A stretch of 64,000 nt of DNA from Lytechinus variegatus (GCF_018143015.1 NC_054755.1:14638778-14702777); one strand, 5' to 3'; counted from the stretch's first letter, positions 32,697 to 43,905 are shown. The notes: generated from the sequence alone by a model not told the origin. Numbers and translations: made by a program.

Positions 32697-32950
32697 TTAT
32701 GCTGTCAAAATTTGTGACAGCATGGCGAGTTCTGTACGAAATAAATTTCGCAACTTTCCCTTTTCCATTCTCTTTCTGCGCTTTATTGGGGTTACCCAAC
32801 CGCGATGCGAGCGATCAATATCTTCTTTGGAGATCTCCAATCCCAGTTGATCACGTGCTATTTTGCAGATGAGGTCATCCGTGTCTTCGTTTCTCTGCTC
32901 TTCGACGCCAAAGAACTGCAAGCAGTTTCTGCGCGAGTATTGCTCCAAAT
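32697..32950 (-). pseudogene. LINE ORF1 fragment
   Basis: The minus strand encodes LEQYSRRNCLQFFGVEEQRN, EDTDDLICKIARDQLGLEIS and KEDIDRSHRGW, the RNA-binding core of L1-ORF1p-like LINE proteins (EQYSRRNCLRIFGV type). It starts after the coiled coil and fades after DRSHR, where a frame change is likely. No reverse transcriptase lies next to it, so it is an orphan piece. It is a different family from the ORF1 at 12.8 kb. Confidence 0.75.
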
Positions 32951-33833
32951 CCTATGTTGATAAGCGAAAATTATTAATTGTTATTTGTTGATCTTCGATT
33001 ATAGAAATCATTGTGTTTTTTTTAAATTGTATCCATAGATCAACGTAACCTAGAGCATAATATTAATTTGGAGATGTCAAACAATTCCTAAGATCAAGTG
33101 ATTACAAATTGTAGTTTGCTCTTCCAAAATGGCATGGCTCGTGGAAGCAATTGCCACATCGCATTCGTATAATGCTTCAAATGCCGATTGTGTTTCGAAA
33201 TCGCTTTAAAACCCATTTGCTTAAATTTGCCTGTCAGTATATAGTTTCCCTTCATCTGATCATTGTTATGATTGTTGTTCTCTAAATCCTTTGTCAATTC
33301 ACTCTTCATATAGGCCTATTTTTTCCTTGCCTCAATTTTTGCGCTTTAGAAATACTCTAACAACTATTTATTATTATTATTATACAGCTTCGCTTTAAAT
33401 CGAACAAAAGACCCAATCGACCTGATCCATTCCACAATTAATTTCTGACAGAAGTCTTAATGTCAGATTACACTACGTGCATCTTAGCTAGAGAACACCC
33501 AGGACCGAAAATCCAATTCAAACTAGATTTATTCAAAAGTTTTAGCTCAGTTATAAATTGTGATATCTACACTAGTATACAATAACTGATTTCACTCAAA
33601 AGAGTCCATAATAAAGAGAAGAAAACATTTCACTCCGCGACAAGCCTTGACGCCATCACTGTGTATTACTCCGGGTGAATGCACGCTATTGTGTGTCGCC
33701 TACGAGGTCACTTCCATGAATAATGATGTGTACTGATCTCATTGGTAATAGGAGTTCTATAGACGTGTAATGGCTGGGTAATGGCACATCTACCCATGTT
33801 TGGGCCCATGTTCAAGGACACACTGAATGGAAA
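32951..33833. other. Upstream region of gene 2, no feature recognised
   Basis: About 880 bp before the gene 2 start codon without coding evidence. It should include the promoter and 5' untranslated region. No reliable core promoter element or upstream exon could be identified. A short TTA repeat lies near 33370. Confidence 0.4.
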
Positions 33834-35183
33834 ATGGCAGATCACCAAAATTCACCAGTCAAGATTTTGGCCTGGGTTTTACCAAGAACAATATCGACAG
33901 CGTTAACCAAGTGTTTAAGTAGCTTGGAAGACATAGAGATTTGTTTCGAACTATTCTTGTACTCGAGTTTTGTGAGGAAGGTATACGAGGCGCAGACTGG
34001 TGACGACATGCCTATGAACTACGAGGGGAATGAGGAAAAGGTACGAGAAGCAATAAAGCGTTATGGCAGTCTAATAAACACTGATCTGGTTCCCGAAAGA
34101 GTTGTGTAAGTATGAACAGTTTTACATGTTGGGGGCGATGGAACCCCCACCCCCAAAAAGAACAAGAAAAACCCGAAGGGGTAATAGAAAGAAAAGGAAA
34201 AAATAGGGTGAAGTATGATATTATTTTCTGAATCATATATAAGATCTTATCACAAAGTTTTTTTTAAATAAATAATAGTTTATTTTTCCCTCGATTTCCT
34301 CGCTCGCAGCTTACATGTATTTGAATAGAAATTTTGCAGATTGCAGATTGGTTTTATTACTCATCGAAAATTAAAAATCAACTGTAATTTATAAGTTGAA
34401 AAGCGTACATCTAATCGATTAGAATTGAAATCTTTGACATTTAGCAAAATAATGTGTTTAGGAGATCATTTGATCAAAATAGTAACCTTGATGTGTATAT
34501 AAATGTAGGTGTAACTTATTCAATAATCCTGTTACAGGTATAGTGACGTGAACAAGGCAATCCAATCATCGGAGAAGAAGTACATCTTCGTCAAGGAAGC
34601 CTACATGGCATTTCCAGATGACAAATCCCGTCAATACTTACCAACAGGATTCAGGCATGTTTTCCTCATCAGAGAGCCTTACAGACTGTTGGCATCCTAC
34701 AGGGACGCCCTCTACCGGCATATGACGAACGTCGGCATGCGGTCAGGTGACTCGGTCGACAAAGAGGCCTTTGACATGGAACACGACGACCCGATTACAA
34801 ATACGAGCGAGTTCTACAGAAAGAACTTAGAATTCTTCAAGTACGTCCGTGACAACCTAGATCCCAACCCGATCGTCATCAACACTGATGATCTATTGGC
34901 CAACCCTGCTGAGATGCTGAAGAAGTTCTGTCACTTGACAGGTCTTCCGTACAGTGATTCCCTTCTTAAATGGGATGAATCTTCGGACATCACCAAGACC
35001 TGGAAGACAGCGAGCGAGGATATCATTAACTTGTCAATAGCCTTTTATGAAACTGCGGTATTTTCTGGAGGGTTTCATCCACCAAAACCCGCTGCTCCAA
35101 TCGAGAAGATTACACCAGATGTAATAAAATTAGCCAATGCTTCCATGCCATACTATCAGGAATTAAATGAGTATAAGATATAA
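33834..35183 (+). CDS. P-loop sulfotransferase-like protein, gene 2 (two exons)
   Basis: Exon 1 is 33834-34105 and exon 2 is 34538-35183. Donor GAGTTGT|GTAAGT and acceptor CCTGTTACAG|GTATAG join in phase 2 to give 305 aa starting MADHQNSPVK. Blocks: VLPRTISTALTKCLSSLEDI (phosphosulfate-binding-type loop), MPMNYEGNEEKVREA, KYIFVKEAYMAFPDDKSRQY, HVFLIREPYRLLASYRDA (3' phosphate-binding type), IVINTDDLLANPAEMLKKFC and ITPDVIKLANASMPYYQELN. It is collinear with gene 1 and has the same intron position and phase. Both are complete from ATG to stop. Sulfuryl transfer from PAPS is the family's usual reaction, but the acceptor cannot be told and the Lys-to-Arg change in the loop leaves activity to be shown. 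Confidence 0.87.
34106..34537 (+). other. Intron of sulfotransferase-like gene 2
   Basis: A 432-bp GT-AG intron with donor GTAAGTATG and a pyrimidine-poor acceptor ATAATCCTGTTACAG. It interrupts the coding sequence after the second base of a Val codon, at the position homologous to the intron of gene 1. Confidence 0.85.
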
Positions 35184-35489
35184 AATACAAATAATATCCT
35201 TTGGGGGTTAAACACGAGGTATACCTTTAGAACAGTGTTAAAATTCTTGTGACTGTTTCAAAGGGAGTAAGCGTATGTATTATTCGAGCAAATGGTGCGT
35301 TTTGTATGTTTTACTACATATATACCTAGTGATGTAGACCCTTGTTAATTCATTGAAATTGTGAGAAAAAAATCCTTAAAAAACATAAATCTTAAAGCTT
35401 TTCGACATGCACTGATCATGCTGATCGGAGTAAAATTGCATGAATGACTTAGTCCGCTAGAGCAAAACATTATATAATACAAGTGGAGC
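35184..35489 (+). other. 3' flank of gene 2
   Basis: Holds the presumed 3' untranslated region. No canonical AATAAA was seen close to the stop codon, so the polyadenylation site is not assigned. Confidence 0.4.
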
Positions 35490-35720
35490 GCCTCTGACAG
35501 TCTCGCCTGCATAACGTGATTTGGCAGCAGTGCTGACTTTGAAAACTACTATAAAGTAATTATTCACAACAAAAACACTTTTCATATAATGATAAAATAC
35601 TATGTTCATTGACCCTAAATGACATTGACATTGATCATATGACCTAAGACTTGTCAGTGATACTTGATTACCCCTATTTCCACATAATTATCATAAACTA
35701 TATCCACAAACTTTCAAGGT
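35490..35720 (-). repeat. End fragment of the AGGTCA tandem-repeat family
   Basis: Read in reverse complement it gives GTAGTTTTCAAAGTCAGCAC, then TGCTGCCAAATCACG and AGGCGAGACTGTCAGAGGCG, matching the tail of the array at 9.04-9.11 kb. One degraded repeat unit (inverse of GGTCATATGATCAATGTCAA) follows. The giant foldback structure begins directly at its edge. Confidence 0.7.
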
Positions 35721-37978
35721 ATGATAGTCCAGGATAGAAGAGGCATAACCTTGTTTTTTTTATATATACAATATTTGTTGATGGTTTCTTGTCAATTCGA
35801 GGGTGCTGATTACGAATCTGGATGATGCCACACGTGTAACCTTGAGCATTTTCCGCAAATTGGCAAAATCCAATATGGCCGCCAAAATATGCAAATTACC
35901 CATAAAAATCCTAAAATTGTCCGCACATTAGCTACGAAATGCATGAAATTGGGTGGCAGGAGTGAGATACTCCCTGAAAAAATAATTTTTGACAAAATAT
36001 TTATTTTCCTGATATTCAAAATGGTCGCCATAGTCCATTGTATACTCTATTATATACAATATAAATAGGGAAAACTAGCTTTCACAAAAATGAGCACTAA
36101 ACTGCAACAAATCCCGATGTATGAATGACGTGATATATGCAAATCATCATTAATAACGAAATATATCATTTATTATGTCATATATGGGAACATTGCTGTA
36201 TTTTGATATCTAAAATAGCCGCCACTGGCCCAAACAGTATTGCGTACAATGGCAATGGGGGCAAAAAAAATCACAAGAGTGATCACTAAAATGCATATTA
36301 TTAAGATTAAATGAGTGGAATACTGACTAAAAACATAATTGTGTACGAAATATATTATTAAGATACCATGTATGTGATGAATGTTATATTTTGATATTCA
36401 AAATGGCAGCCAAAGGCCCTAAAGGTATTATGCACAATGAGAAAGAGGAGCAAAGAAATTACAAGAGTGAGCACTAAAATGCATATATATGTGATAAATT
36501 AATGGGATATTGTCTAAAAACGTATTTTGTAACGAAATATATCATTCAGGTTTAAAGTTTGTGTTAAATACTGTATTTTGACTTTCAAAATGGCCACCAT
36601 AGACATTAACTGTAGTATGTACAATGCAAAGTGGGAAACCAATATTCACAGGAGTGAGCACCATAAAGGCACTTAATAGTGATCTATGAGTAAAATATTG
36701 TCCGAAAGCATAATTTAAGATATATCATTATTCTGCCAGTTAGGTGATAAATACTGTTATTGGAAAGTCAAAATGGCCGCTACAAGCCCTTACGGTATTA
36801 TGCACAATGTGAATGGGAACAAATCATTTCAACAGAATTAGCCAAAATTGCTTAGCCAAATTGTGATGTATGAGTGAAATATTGTCTGAAAATATGATTT
36901 ATAACAAAATATATCATATATCATTTAGTCAAGGTGATTAATACTGATTTCAACATTCAAAATGGCTGCCATATTCCCTTTTTGTGAATATTATTTGTCT
37001 TCACTCAAAACTGTATATTATACGATCAGGGCCTATGGTGGCCATTTTCAATTTAAGAAAGCAGCATTTATCACCTTAATTACACAACATTATGATATAT
37101 CTCGTTAGAAACTATGGTTTTGACAACATTTTCACCCTTACATCACAATTCACAATTATATGCAATATTTAGAGTCAAGCAAAGCCAAATTCTGTCAAAA
37201 TTATATGTCCCATGTTACAATGTAGACAATACTTTTAGGACCTATGGCAGCCATTTTGGATTTCAAAGGACAACATTTATTACCTCCACGACCATTATGT
37301 GATGTATTTAGTTAGAAATCATGTTTAAGACAATATTTTTACTCGTACATCAGAGTTATATGCATTTATGATTCTCACTCTTGTGAAAATTAGTTTCCCT
37401 ATTCAAATCCTTACTATAATTTGGCTAATCTTGTGTGTCCTTCCGTTTGTTTGAAGCAGCTTTTCTCCGTGGTTTCCACTCAATAGAGCTGGATTTTTTT
37501 TCTAAACATGGTTAAATTGTTCACAGATTGTCATGAGGGGGGTTGTTTGTGGTATTTTGGTCGCATTATTTAATTTTTTTTTTACAATTCGTAACTTTTT
37601 GGCATTCCTTTTCGCAGCCCTGAGTATAGCTTCGAAGTTCCCAGTCCCTTTTATCTCTCTCGGGTCAGCGAAATACAAAGCATGCGATCATGCCGACTGT
37701 CATGCACTGGCTGCATGCATATATGCATGTGTGCGCGCTGCTGAAACGTAAAACATACCGTAATCGGCCGATGTCCTCAGTGGTTACCGTACCGGCGAGT
37801 CAAAGCACAAAATGTGGGCAGTTGTCACAAAGAGGTTAACCCTATTCTGACTTAGCTATTTGAAAACAAGTGTTGACTGGGGGTTTAATTGCTGGGGGTG
37901 AGGGTCTACATCTTGGGCTACCGGCCTGCTACTCAACGCTCCAAAATCAAACTGTGCCAGTGCTCTGCTGTTGTATAC

Positions 37979-40077
37979 AGTTCAGTGCATGGGCGCCGGA
38001 AGCGGGGGGGCAGGGGGGCACTTGCCCCCCCCCCAAATAAAATTTTTTGGGGGGCAAAACGAGATTTTGCCCCCCCAACGTGCCCCCCTGAAAGATGAAA
38101 AATGATAAATTATTTAAGGACAAAAGTAAATGAAGGCACTTTTCTGCCTGAAAATTGTCATTTCCATTGTCAAAAATGAAAATTTTTTGCCCCTGACGGG
38201 GCAAATACATTATCATAGTAAGCCTCGCGTCTTTTGACGAACAGTTCATCTGTGAAACATAGCTTTGATAAGCCCCTTTTCCATCTTATTACAGTGTGAT
38301 AACGTTTAACCTTTTAATGAATACATTTCTGACTAAAAGCGAATGGCAAATTGATAGTGGTCCACCAATGATTAGGTTTATAATTCTATGATGCTGGCTG
38401 TGTCGTCTAACAAACGCGCGGTCGCCCAGAAACGCTCAGACCGGACCCGATATAACTAACGCGCGTGAACACTAGTTACTCGAGCAAGATATGGAATCTA
38501 TGTCATAGCTGTCAAGCCCAGAAACCATAACATCTCGAGAAACTTGTTTCAATTATTTCATTTTCAACTAAATATAAATTGAGTTAATACAGTGATAACA
38601 AGAGAGCGTTGTTGGCTCAGTCGGTAACGCGTCTGCCCGTCGAAGTCGAACCAAAGATCGTAGGTTCGAGTCCACCCTGGGCGGATGACTGAAGTCAGTG
38701 CGTTGTGTGTAAACGTCTCTCCCATGTTTCATAGATGCAGGCTATGTTACAATGGAAAACACTCCGTCCCTCGGATAGGACGTTAAATGGAGGCCCCGTG
38801 TAGAGGAGAGTCACCACCTTTGCACGTTAAGAACCCACTGCACTATTCGTATAAGAGTAGGGGGAAACCAGTGTCGAGGCCCACCTGCATCCCCCCCCCA
38901 ATCAGTTATATCGGGAGGAGAGACTTGTGGATCATAGTGATTCAGTTTGCTTTTCGCCTCCCAGGAACAGGTGACGCCAAACAAATAATAATAACAATTC
39001 AGTGCCCTTAAGAAAATACCAAGGTCATTTCAACTCAATATAGACATGTTATCAGAAAATTACACTCAGAATAATCATGTGTAGAGGATTATAATTTATA
39101 ATTTGTAAAAATGGTGAATCCCACTCGAAAGCAACTTAGAGATAATGTTTAGACATGAAAAAAATAAAATCATCTGTGAAAGTGTCTTCTTGACCGGACT
39201 CATATTATCCGAGATATGAATAAAAATGTAAAGAATATAAAAGAAAAAAAATAAGCGTTACAGTAGTGCTCTACTATAAAAAAAATCTTAAGATATTTTC
39301 ACAGCCCCGTATTTTCCTCTATTCCTTTTCCTTTTCATTGGCATGATTGGAAGGCGTTTTGTCTGATACTATTTCAGCTCATATATAGCACTTATGTATT
39401 TTAGATTCCAAAACTTCTTCCCATTACCTGTTACTAATCAGATCGAGATGGCAGCTATGTTCTCTGGTTCATCCCAGCTTTTGTTATTCATGGACGTTTG
39501 CAAAAATAAAAAACCAACAACAACCCGGGAGTGGGTGGGGCTGCAAGACCTAAATTTTCGAAGAAACGTAAGAGCGAGGGGATTTGTGATGGGGGAGCTT
39601 TTGCATTTTCTAGAATGAAATTGAAGGATTTCGTGCACACTTTTGGTGAATTTTGTGAATTTTGCCCTCTCGATCGGCGGCCCCCGGCTGCGTACAGTCA
39701 TGTTTGTCATCTTAAAGTCTTTAAAAGGCCTATATTACACTGGTTTGAAACAATTTCGTTTGCAATAAGGCTCGTAATTTGCTGGAACTGCGACCCTGGT
39801 CATGAAGAAACACCAGGCTGGGTCAGAAGGGAGGAAACAGAAGGAGCGAAAAGAACTCCAAGACTGTTTAATTTTCAAGAAATTTATTTTTGAATGCACT
39901 TAGAAACGCAACTTTTATACTCCATTTTTACACAAAATCCTTACCGTGTGGGGGGGGGGGGTCCCATAGCCTCTCCCGCTCGATCGCTTCGGTATCTCAC
40001 GCTGTCAAAAATATTGTGCCCCCTTCGGGATTTTGCCCCCCAAAACTGAAAGTGTTCCGGCGCGCCTGAGTTCAGTG
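37979..40077. mobile_element. 2.1-kb hAT-like element with target duplication
   Basis: The element is 37988-40068. Termini CATGGGCGCCGGAA and TTCCGGCGCGCCTG form an inverted pair, and AGTTCAGTG occurs on both sides (37979-37987 and 40069-40077), giving an 8-9-bp duplication as for hAT. G- and C-runs lie next to both ends (GGGGCACTTGCCCCCC left, GGATTTTGCCCCCCAAAA right). There is no transposase. A SINE is nested at 38606-38998. A second copy of the host sequence at 40.6-41.1 kb has an uninterrupted AGTTCAGTGCATGG, which confirms the insertion. Confidence 0.85.
38606..38998 (+). mobile_element. tRNA-derived SINE with AATAATAAT tail
   Basis: The head has A box TTGGCTCAGTCGGTAACGCG and, 38 bp later, B box AGGTTCGAGTCC. 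The body includes TCGGATAGGACGTTAAATGG, CACGTTAAGAACCC and GGGGGAAACCAGTGTCGAGG, and the end is CCAAACAAATAATAATAACA. The block around GGACGTTAAATGG..CACGTTAAGAACC resembles a widely conserved central SINE domain (possibly the Nin-DC domain, named from memory). Nested within the hAT-like element. Confidence 0.82.
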
Positions 40078-41160
40078 CATGGTATCTTGAAGTAAGATGT
40101 AATATTTATATTGAATGATTGATGCCGCAGTAAATCTAAATTCCAACACATGATGAAATTGTTTGGTTGAGTCAGATAATCAACTCAGTGCTAAGTTCCA
40201 AAACCCAAAATTAAAATTGTCTTAAATAGATTTGCTATTAACCCTTTTATTTAAAGGCAAATTTGATCAGATTTTCTTCTGCAAATTGGCAACACTGGCA
40301 TTTTTTCTTTTTTTTGCTACACACATTCAATAAAATTAATGTCTCTAAAATTCATTTACAAATAAATTAACTATATTTAAACATTATGTTTGCCAATTCA
40401 TATGTAAAACTTTATTTCTGTGTGATTCTATTAAACATAAAAACCTGTGAGGTAAAGTAAGAGTTTGAACACTTTATATATACACTATTACAACTACTAC
40501 TTTTAATAATAATAACAATGATACTATTACTACTATTTTTTTTTTTTTTTTGGGGGGGGGGGCGGCGGGCGAAAATATGTCCCCCCCCCCTTTCCGGCGC
40601 CTATATGCTGGGGGTAAGGGTCTAGATCTAATGTTTCTGCCCAGTTTCATTAATACATCCTTTATATTTAATCCTGTATTTTAACAGATTCAGCTACCTG
40701 CCACTCAATGCTCCAAGGCCAATCTGTGCCAGTGCTCTGTTGCACACAGTTCAGTGCATGGTTAGTATTTTGACGTAAGACATGATATTTATATTGAATG
40801 ATTAACGCCGCAGTAAATCTAAATTCCATCATGTGATAAAGTTGTTTGGTTGAGTCTGAAAATCAACTCAGTGCTAAGTTCCAAAACCCAAAATTAAAAA
40901 TTTCTTAATAGATTTGCTATTAACCCTTTCATTTAAGGGCAAATTGGCGGGCAAATTTGATCAGATTTTCTTCGGAACATTGGTAACACTGGCATTTTCT
41001 TTCTTTGCTACACACATTCAACAAAATTAATGTCTCTCTAAAATTCATTTACAAATATAAATTAACTATATTTAGTATTATGTTCGCCAATTCATATGTT
41101 AAACTTTATTTCTGTGTGATTAACAAAATACTAATGTAGTGTGATCGTAATAAACAAGCA

Positions 41161-41700
41161 TTGGTAAAATGATTTTACAGACTGTCTCACTCATTTTATC
41201 ACCCCCCCCCCCTTTCTCTCACTGTCACTTCTTTTCGACATCCTGCCATACTTATATATGATTGAGCAACCTTTAATTTAAAAAGTACAAACAACCGCAG
41301 TCTAATGTACATTGTAAGGTACATGTGCAATGTACTTACATATTATTTCTGACCCAATACATGTAATCATAACATATCTATATCACAATAATTGCCTCTT
41401 GACTGCTTACTGAATACACCGTGTTCTAATACATTTTTCCATTTTATAGTTAGATTTAATTGGATTTCACTCTGTAATGATTATTGAAGTTCTTCCTCCA
41501 GTTCAACCCAAGATGCTTAACTTAATTGAACCTCCTATCTATATTGAAAGAGAAGTCTGCTATGAATCAGTTGTCTAAATATATTTCATCAATAAACTGC
41601 TTGGCTTTCAGTGTGAATAGGCAGTCTAGCTGTACATACAAGATTGTCACCCCCTCCCCCACACACTTTGATAAAGAAAAATGACTCCTACCCCCTGTGC
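41161..41700. other. Non-coding, no recognised feature
   Basis: AT-rich sequence with C-runs near 41202 and 41650, lying in the DNA that splits the foldback right arm. No gene was seen. Confidence 0.4.
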
Positions 41701-42824
41701 TGCCACGGGTAATTGCTGCTAGTGTTTCATAATTTAGTTAGGGCCTGTAGAGTTTATTTTTAATGTAAAAATACAGTATAGATCTATCACCTATATGGCA
41801 GAAGAAATGTTATAATTTACTTTTTAAAAATGTTTTCAAATAACATTTTACTCATACAACAGGATTATATGGATGTCATAGTCAAGCAAATCCAAATTTT
41901 TACAAAATTATATGTCCCAATTCACATTGTAGATAATACTGTTAGGGCCTATAGGGGCTATTATGAATGTCATAATACAGCATTTATCTCATGCATGACA
42001 AAAGAAATGATATGTCTTGCTATAATACATGTTGTTAGGCAATGTTTTACTCGTAGATCACAATTATTTGCATATTATGTTTCTTACTCATGTGAGAATT
42101 AGTTTCTCCATTCGAATTGTACACGATAGATATAGGGCCTATGGCGGCCATTTTGAATGTCAAAATACCGCATTTAACAAAAATTGCATATTAACAATTA
42201 TGATTTTACCAGTATTCCACTCGTTTATCTTAATAGTATGTATTTTAGTGCTCACTCTTGTCATTTTTTTGCCCCGGCCGTACCATTGTACATGGTACCC
42301 TTTTGGCCAGTGGTGGCTATTTTAGACATCAAAATGCAGCAATGTTCCCATATATGACATAATAAATGATATATCTCGTTAGTAATGATGATTTGCATAC
42401 ATTACTTCTTTCATACATCGCGATTTTTTGCAGTTTAGTGCTCATTTTTGCGGAAATTAGTTTTCCCTATTCATATTGTACGTAATAGAGTATACAATGG
42501 CTTATGGCGGCCATTTTGAATATCAAGAAAATAAATAGTTTGTCAAAAATTATTTTTTCAGAGTGTATTTCACTCTTGCCACACAATCTCATGCATTTCA
42601 TAGCCAATGTGCGGACAATTTTATGATTTTCATGGCTAATTTGCATATTTTGGCGGCCCTATTCAATTTTGCCAATTTGCGGAAAATGCTCAAGGTTACA
42701 CGAGTGGCATCATCCAGATTCGTAATCAGCACCCTCGAATTGACAAGAAACCATCAAAAAATATTGTATATATAAGAAAACAAGGTTTGGTCAATTATCT
42801 ATGGGGCCTATCCTGGACTATAAC

Positions 42825-43100
42825 CCAGCATTGACAAATTACTGCTCTCCAATGGGACTGAACAGATCCAGTAGTAATCCCTCTCTATGCCCATATGAAA
42901 AAAAAATTGCTGAGATATGCACCGTTGATTTTATATGAATATTTTTCCAACCACTACGGTACGGGTCTTAAAGGGGATTCCCGAAATAACCGGATCCTAT
43001 TAGTTGTGTGCGTCCTTGGTGTAGTCTTTGATACCCACTTGGAATCACAAAACAACAATGTTTGCAAATCCGCTTATTTTATGATCTATAATTTGAGACG
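42825..43100. other. Non-coding; possible 5' part of next LINE fragment
   Basis: Around 43000-43110 a GVVFDTHLES and ICKSAYFMIYNLRRIRK-like reading precedes the next LINE block and is typical of the region just before SKLDYC in L2/CR1-type LINEs. Confidence 0.5.
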
Positions 43101-43680
43101 TATCCGTAAATTTTTTGATTAAGACATCATGAAAACTATTGTTCATACTTGTATCAAAAGTAAATTGGATTATTGTACCCGACTCTCGAATAAGCCTGAA
43201 ACTGCAGAGAGTGCAAAACACATGTGCACGTTTAATACGTCGTCTTCCCAAATTCTCTCCTGTCACCCCATTATTGAGAGAATTACACTGGCTACCTGTC
43301 CGACAAAGAATCACATTTAAGATCCTAATGATAGTTTTTAAAGATCTTATAATGGCCAAGCCCCAAGTTATATCTCAGATCTCTTGAAATTGAAATCCCG
43401 ATCTCATGACCATCACCTACGTAGCTCACAAGATACACTCACACTGCAAGTATCCCCCACACAAGACTAAGAGATAGGTCATTTCTGATGTCAGCCCCAC
43501 GACTATGGAACAAACTTCCCCTCAACATTAGGAATTCAACAAATTTACATAATTTCAAGTTAAAATTAAAAACCTATCTATTCCAAGAATATGCATAGCA
43601 CCTAGGAAGCTCTTGCAGAGCAATAGAATATATAGAAATAGTTTTTGCGCTATATAAATGCATATTATTATAATTAGTAT
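43000..43680 (+). pseudogene. 3' end of an L2/CR1-type LINE (dead)
   Basis: The plus strand in shifting frames gives GVVFDTHLES, IRKFFD, TIVHTCIKSKLDYC, LQRVQNTCARLIRRLPKFSP, VTPLLRELHWLPVRQRITFK, ILMIVFKDL, then APRLWNKLPLNI-like and NLHNFKLKLKTYLFQEYA. This is the conserved C-terminal region after the reverse transcriptase core. The 3' end runs TTTTGCGCTATATAAATGCA followed by ATTATTATAATTA, an L2-like tail. At least three frame changes. The 5' part of the element is absent. Confidence 0.82.
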
Positions 43681-43794
43681 TAGCTGTGGTGGCTGTCTCA
43701 GTAAACAATTATTTTTTTTTAACAAGTGCACACCTCGTTATCAATAATGCATATAGCATTTCCATTAATTTGAAAGCAAGATAAAAGAGCATTG

Positions 43795-43905
43795 TAGATT
43801 AAATGCCTTGCTCACGGGCATAGGTGCCGCGGCCGGGGATCGAACCCCGGACTTTCAACATGTTCAATGTATAGCCAGGCGCCTTAGACCAATTAGTTTA
43901 AATTT
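43795..43905 (-). mobile_element. tRNA-like SINE head (partial)
   Basis: On the minus strand: AATTGGTCTAAGGCGCCTGG (A-box region), then GGGGTTCGATCCCCGG (B box), followed by CGGCACCTATGCCCGTGAGC. The T arm is well formed but the acceptor stem is not, and it continues into non-tRNA sequence. A SINE fragment is more likely than a working tRNA gene. Confidence 0.6.

Larger units (their letters stand above)
30375..32705. mobile_element. Fragment of the 38-40-kb hAT-like element, split by the foldback insertion
   Basis: Left flank (30375-30440: TTTCAAGAAATTTATTTTTG, TTTTTACACAAAGTCCTTA and a G-run) and right flank (32658-32705: CCTCTCCCGCTCGATCGCTT, GGTATCTTATGCTGTCAAAA) are continuous in the element at 39,875-40,010 kb-range sequence (TTTCAAGAAATTTATTTTTG, CACAAAATCCTTACCG, a G-run, CCTCTCCCGCTCGATCGCTT). 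The foldback element at 30444-32657 therefore sits in a copy of that repeat at its G-run. Confidence 0.75.
37889..41160. repeat. Tandem duplication, unit A (interrupted) and unit B
   Basis: Unit A is 37889-37987 plus 40069 to about 40500. Unit B is about 40605-41160. Shared blocks include CTGGGGGT..AGGGTCTA, TGTGCCAGTGCTCTG, AGTTCAGTGCATGG, GCCGCAGTAAATCTAAATTC, AATCAACTCAGTGCTAAGTT and AAATTCATTTACAAAT. Unit B lacks the hAT-like insertion. Between the units lies a run of T, G and C ending TTTCCGGCGCC, a remnant of another hAT-type end. Confidence 0.8.
35721..42824. mobile_element. Giant foldback structure of ~190-bp units (split by later DNA)
   Basis: The outer ends are inverted copies: ATAGTCCAGGATAG at 35725 against CTATCCTGGACTAT at 42808, and the next ~330 bp pair almost completely (GATGCCACACGTGTAACCTT against AGGTTACACGAGTGGCATC). 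Inside, a ~190-bp unit with TTCAAAATGGCCGCCAT and GAGCACTAAAATGCATAT repeats about six times forward (35.95-37.0 kb), then inverted (37.03-37.42 kb and 41.73-42.53 kb). The 4.3 kb from about 37.42 to 41.7 kb lacks the unit and looks like later DNA in the right arm. No coding capacity. It resembles the foldback (TU-like) class described from sea urchins in layout, but the unit is different. Confidence 0.8.

Noticed and set aside
36000-37420. Possible coding region from repeated MAA/KMAAI-type peptides
   Set aside because: They translate the CAAAATGGCCGCCAT unit of the foldback; frames are short and break in each unit.
38606-38690. Possible tRNA gene
   Set aside because: A and B boxes are present, but the sequence runs on into a long SINE body with an AATAAT tail, and the acceptor stem does not close.
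43795-43905. Possible minus-strand tRNA gene
   Set aside because: The T arm is good, but the acceptor and D stems are poor and the sequence continues as non-tRNA repeat.
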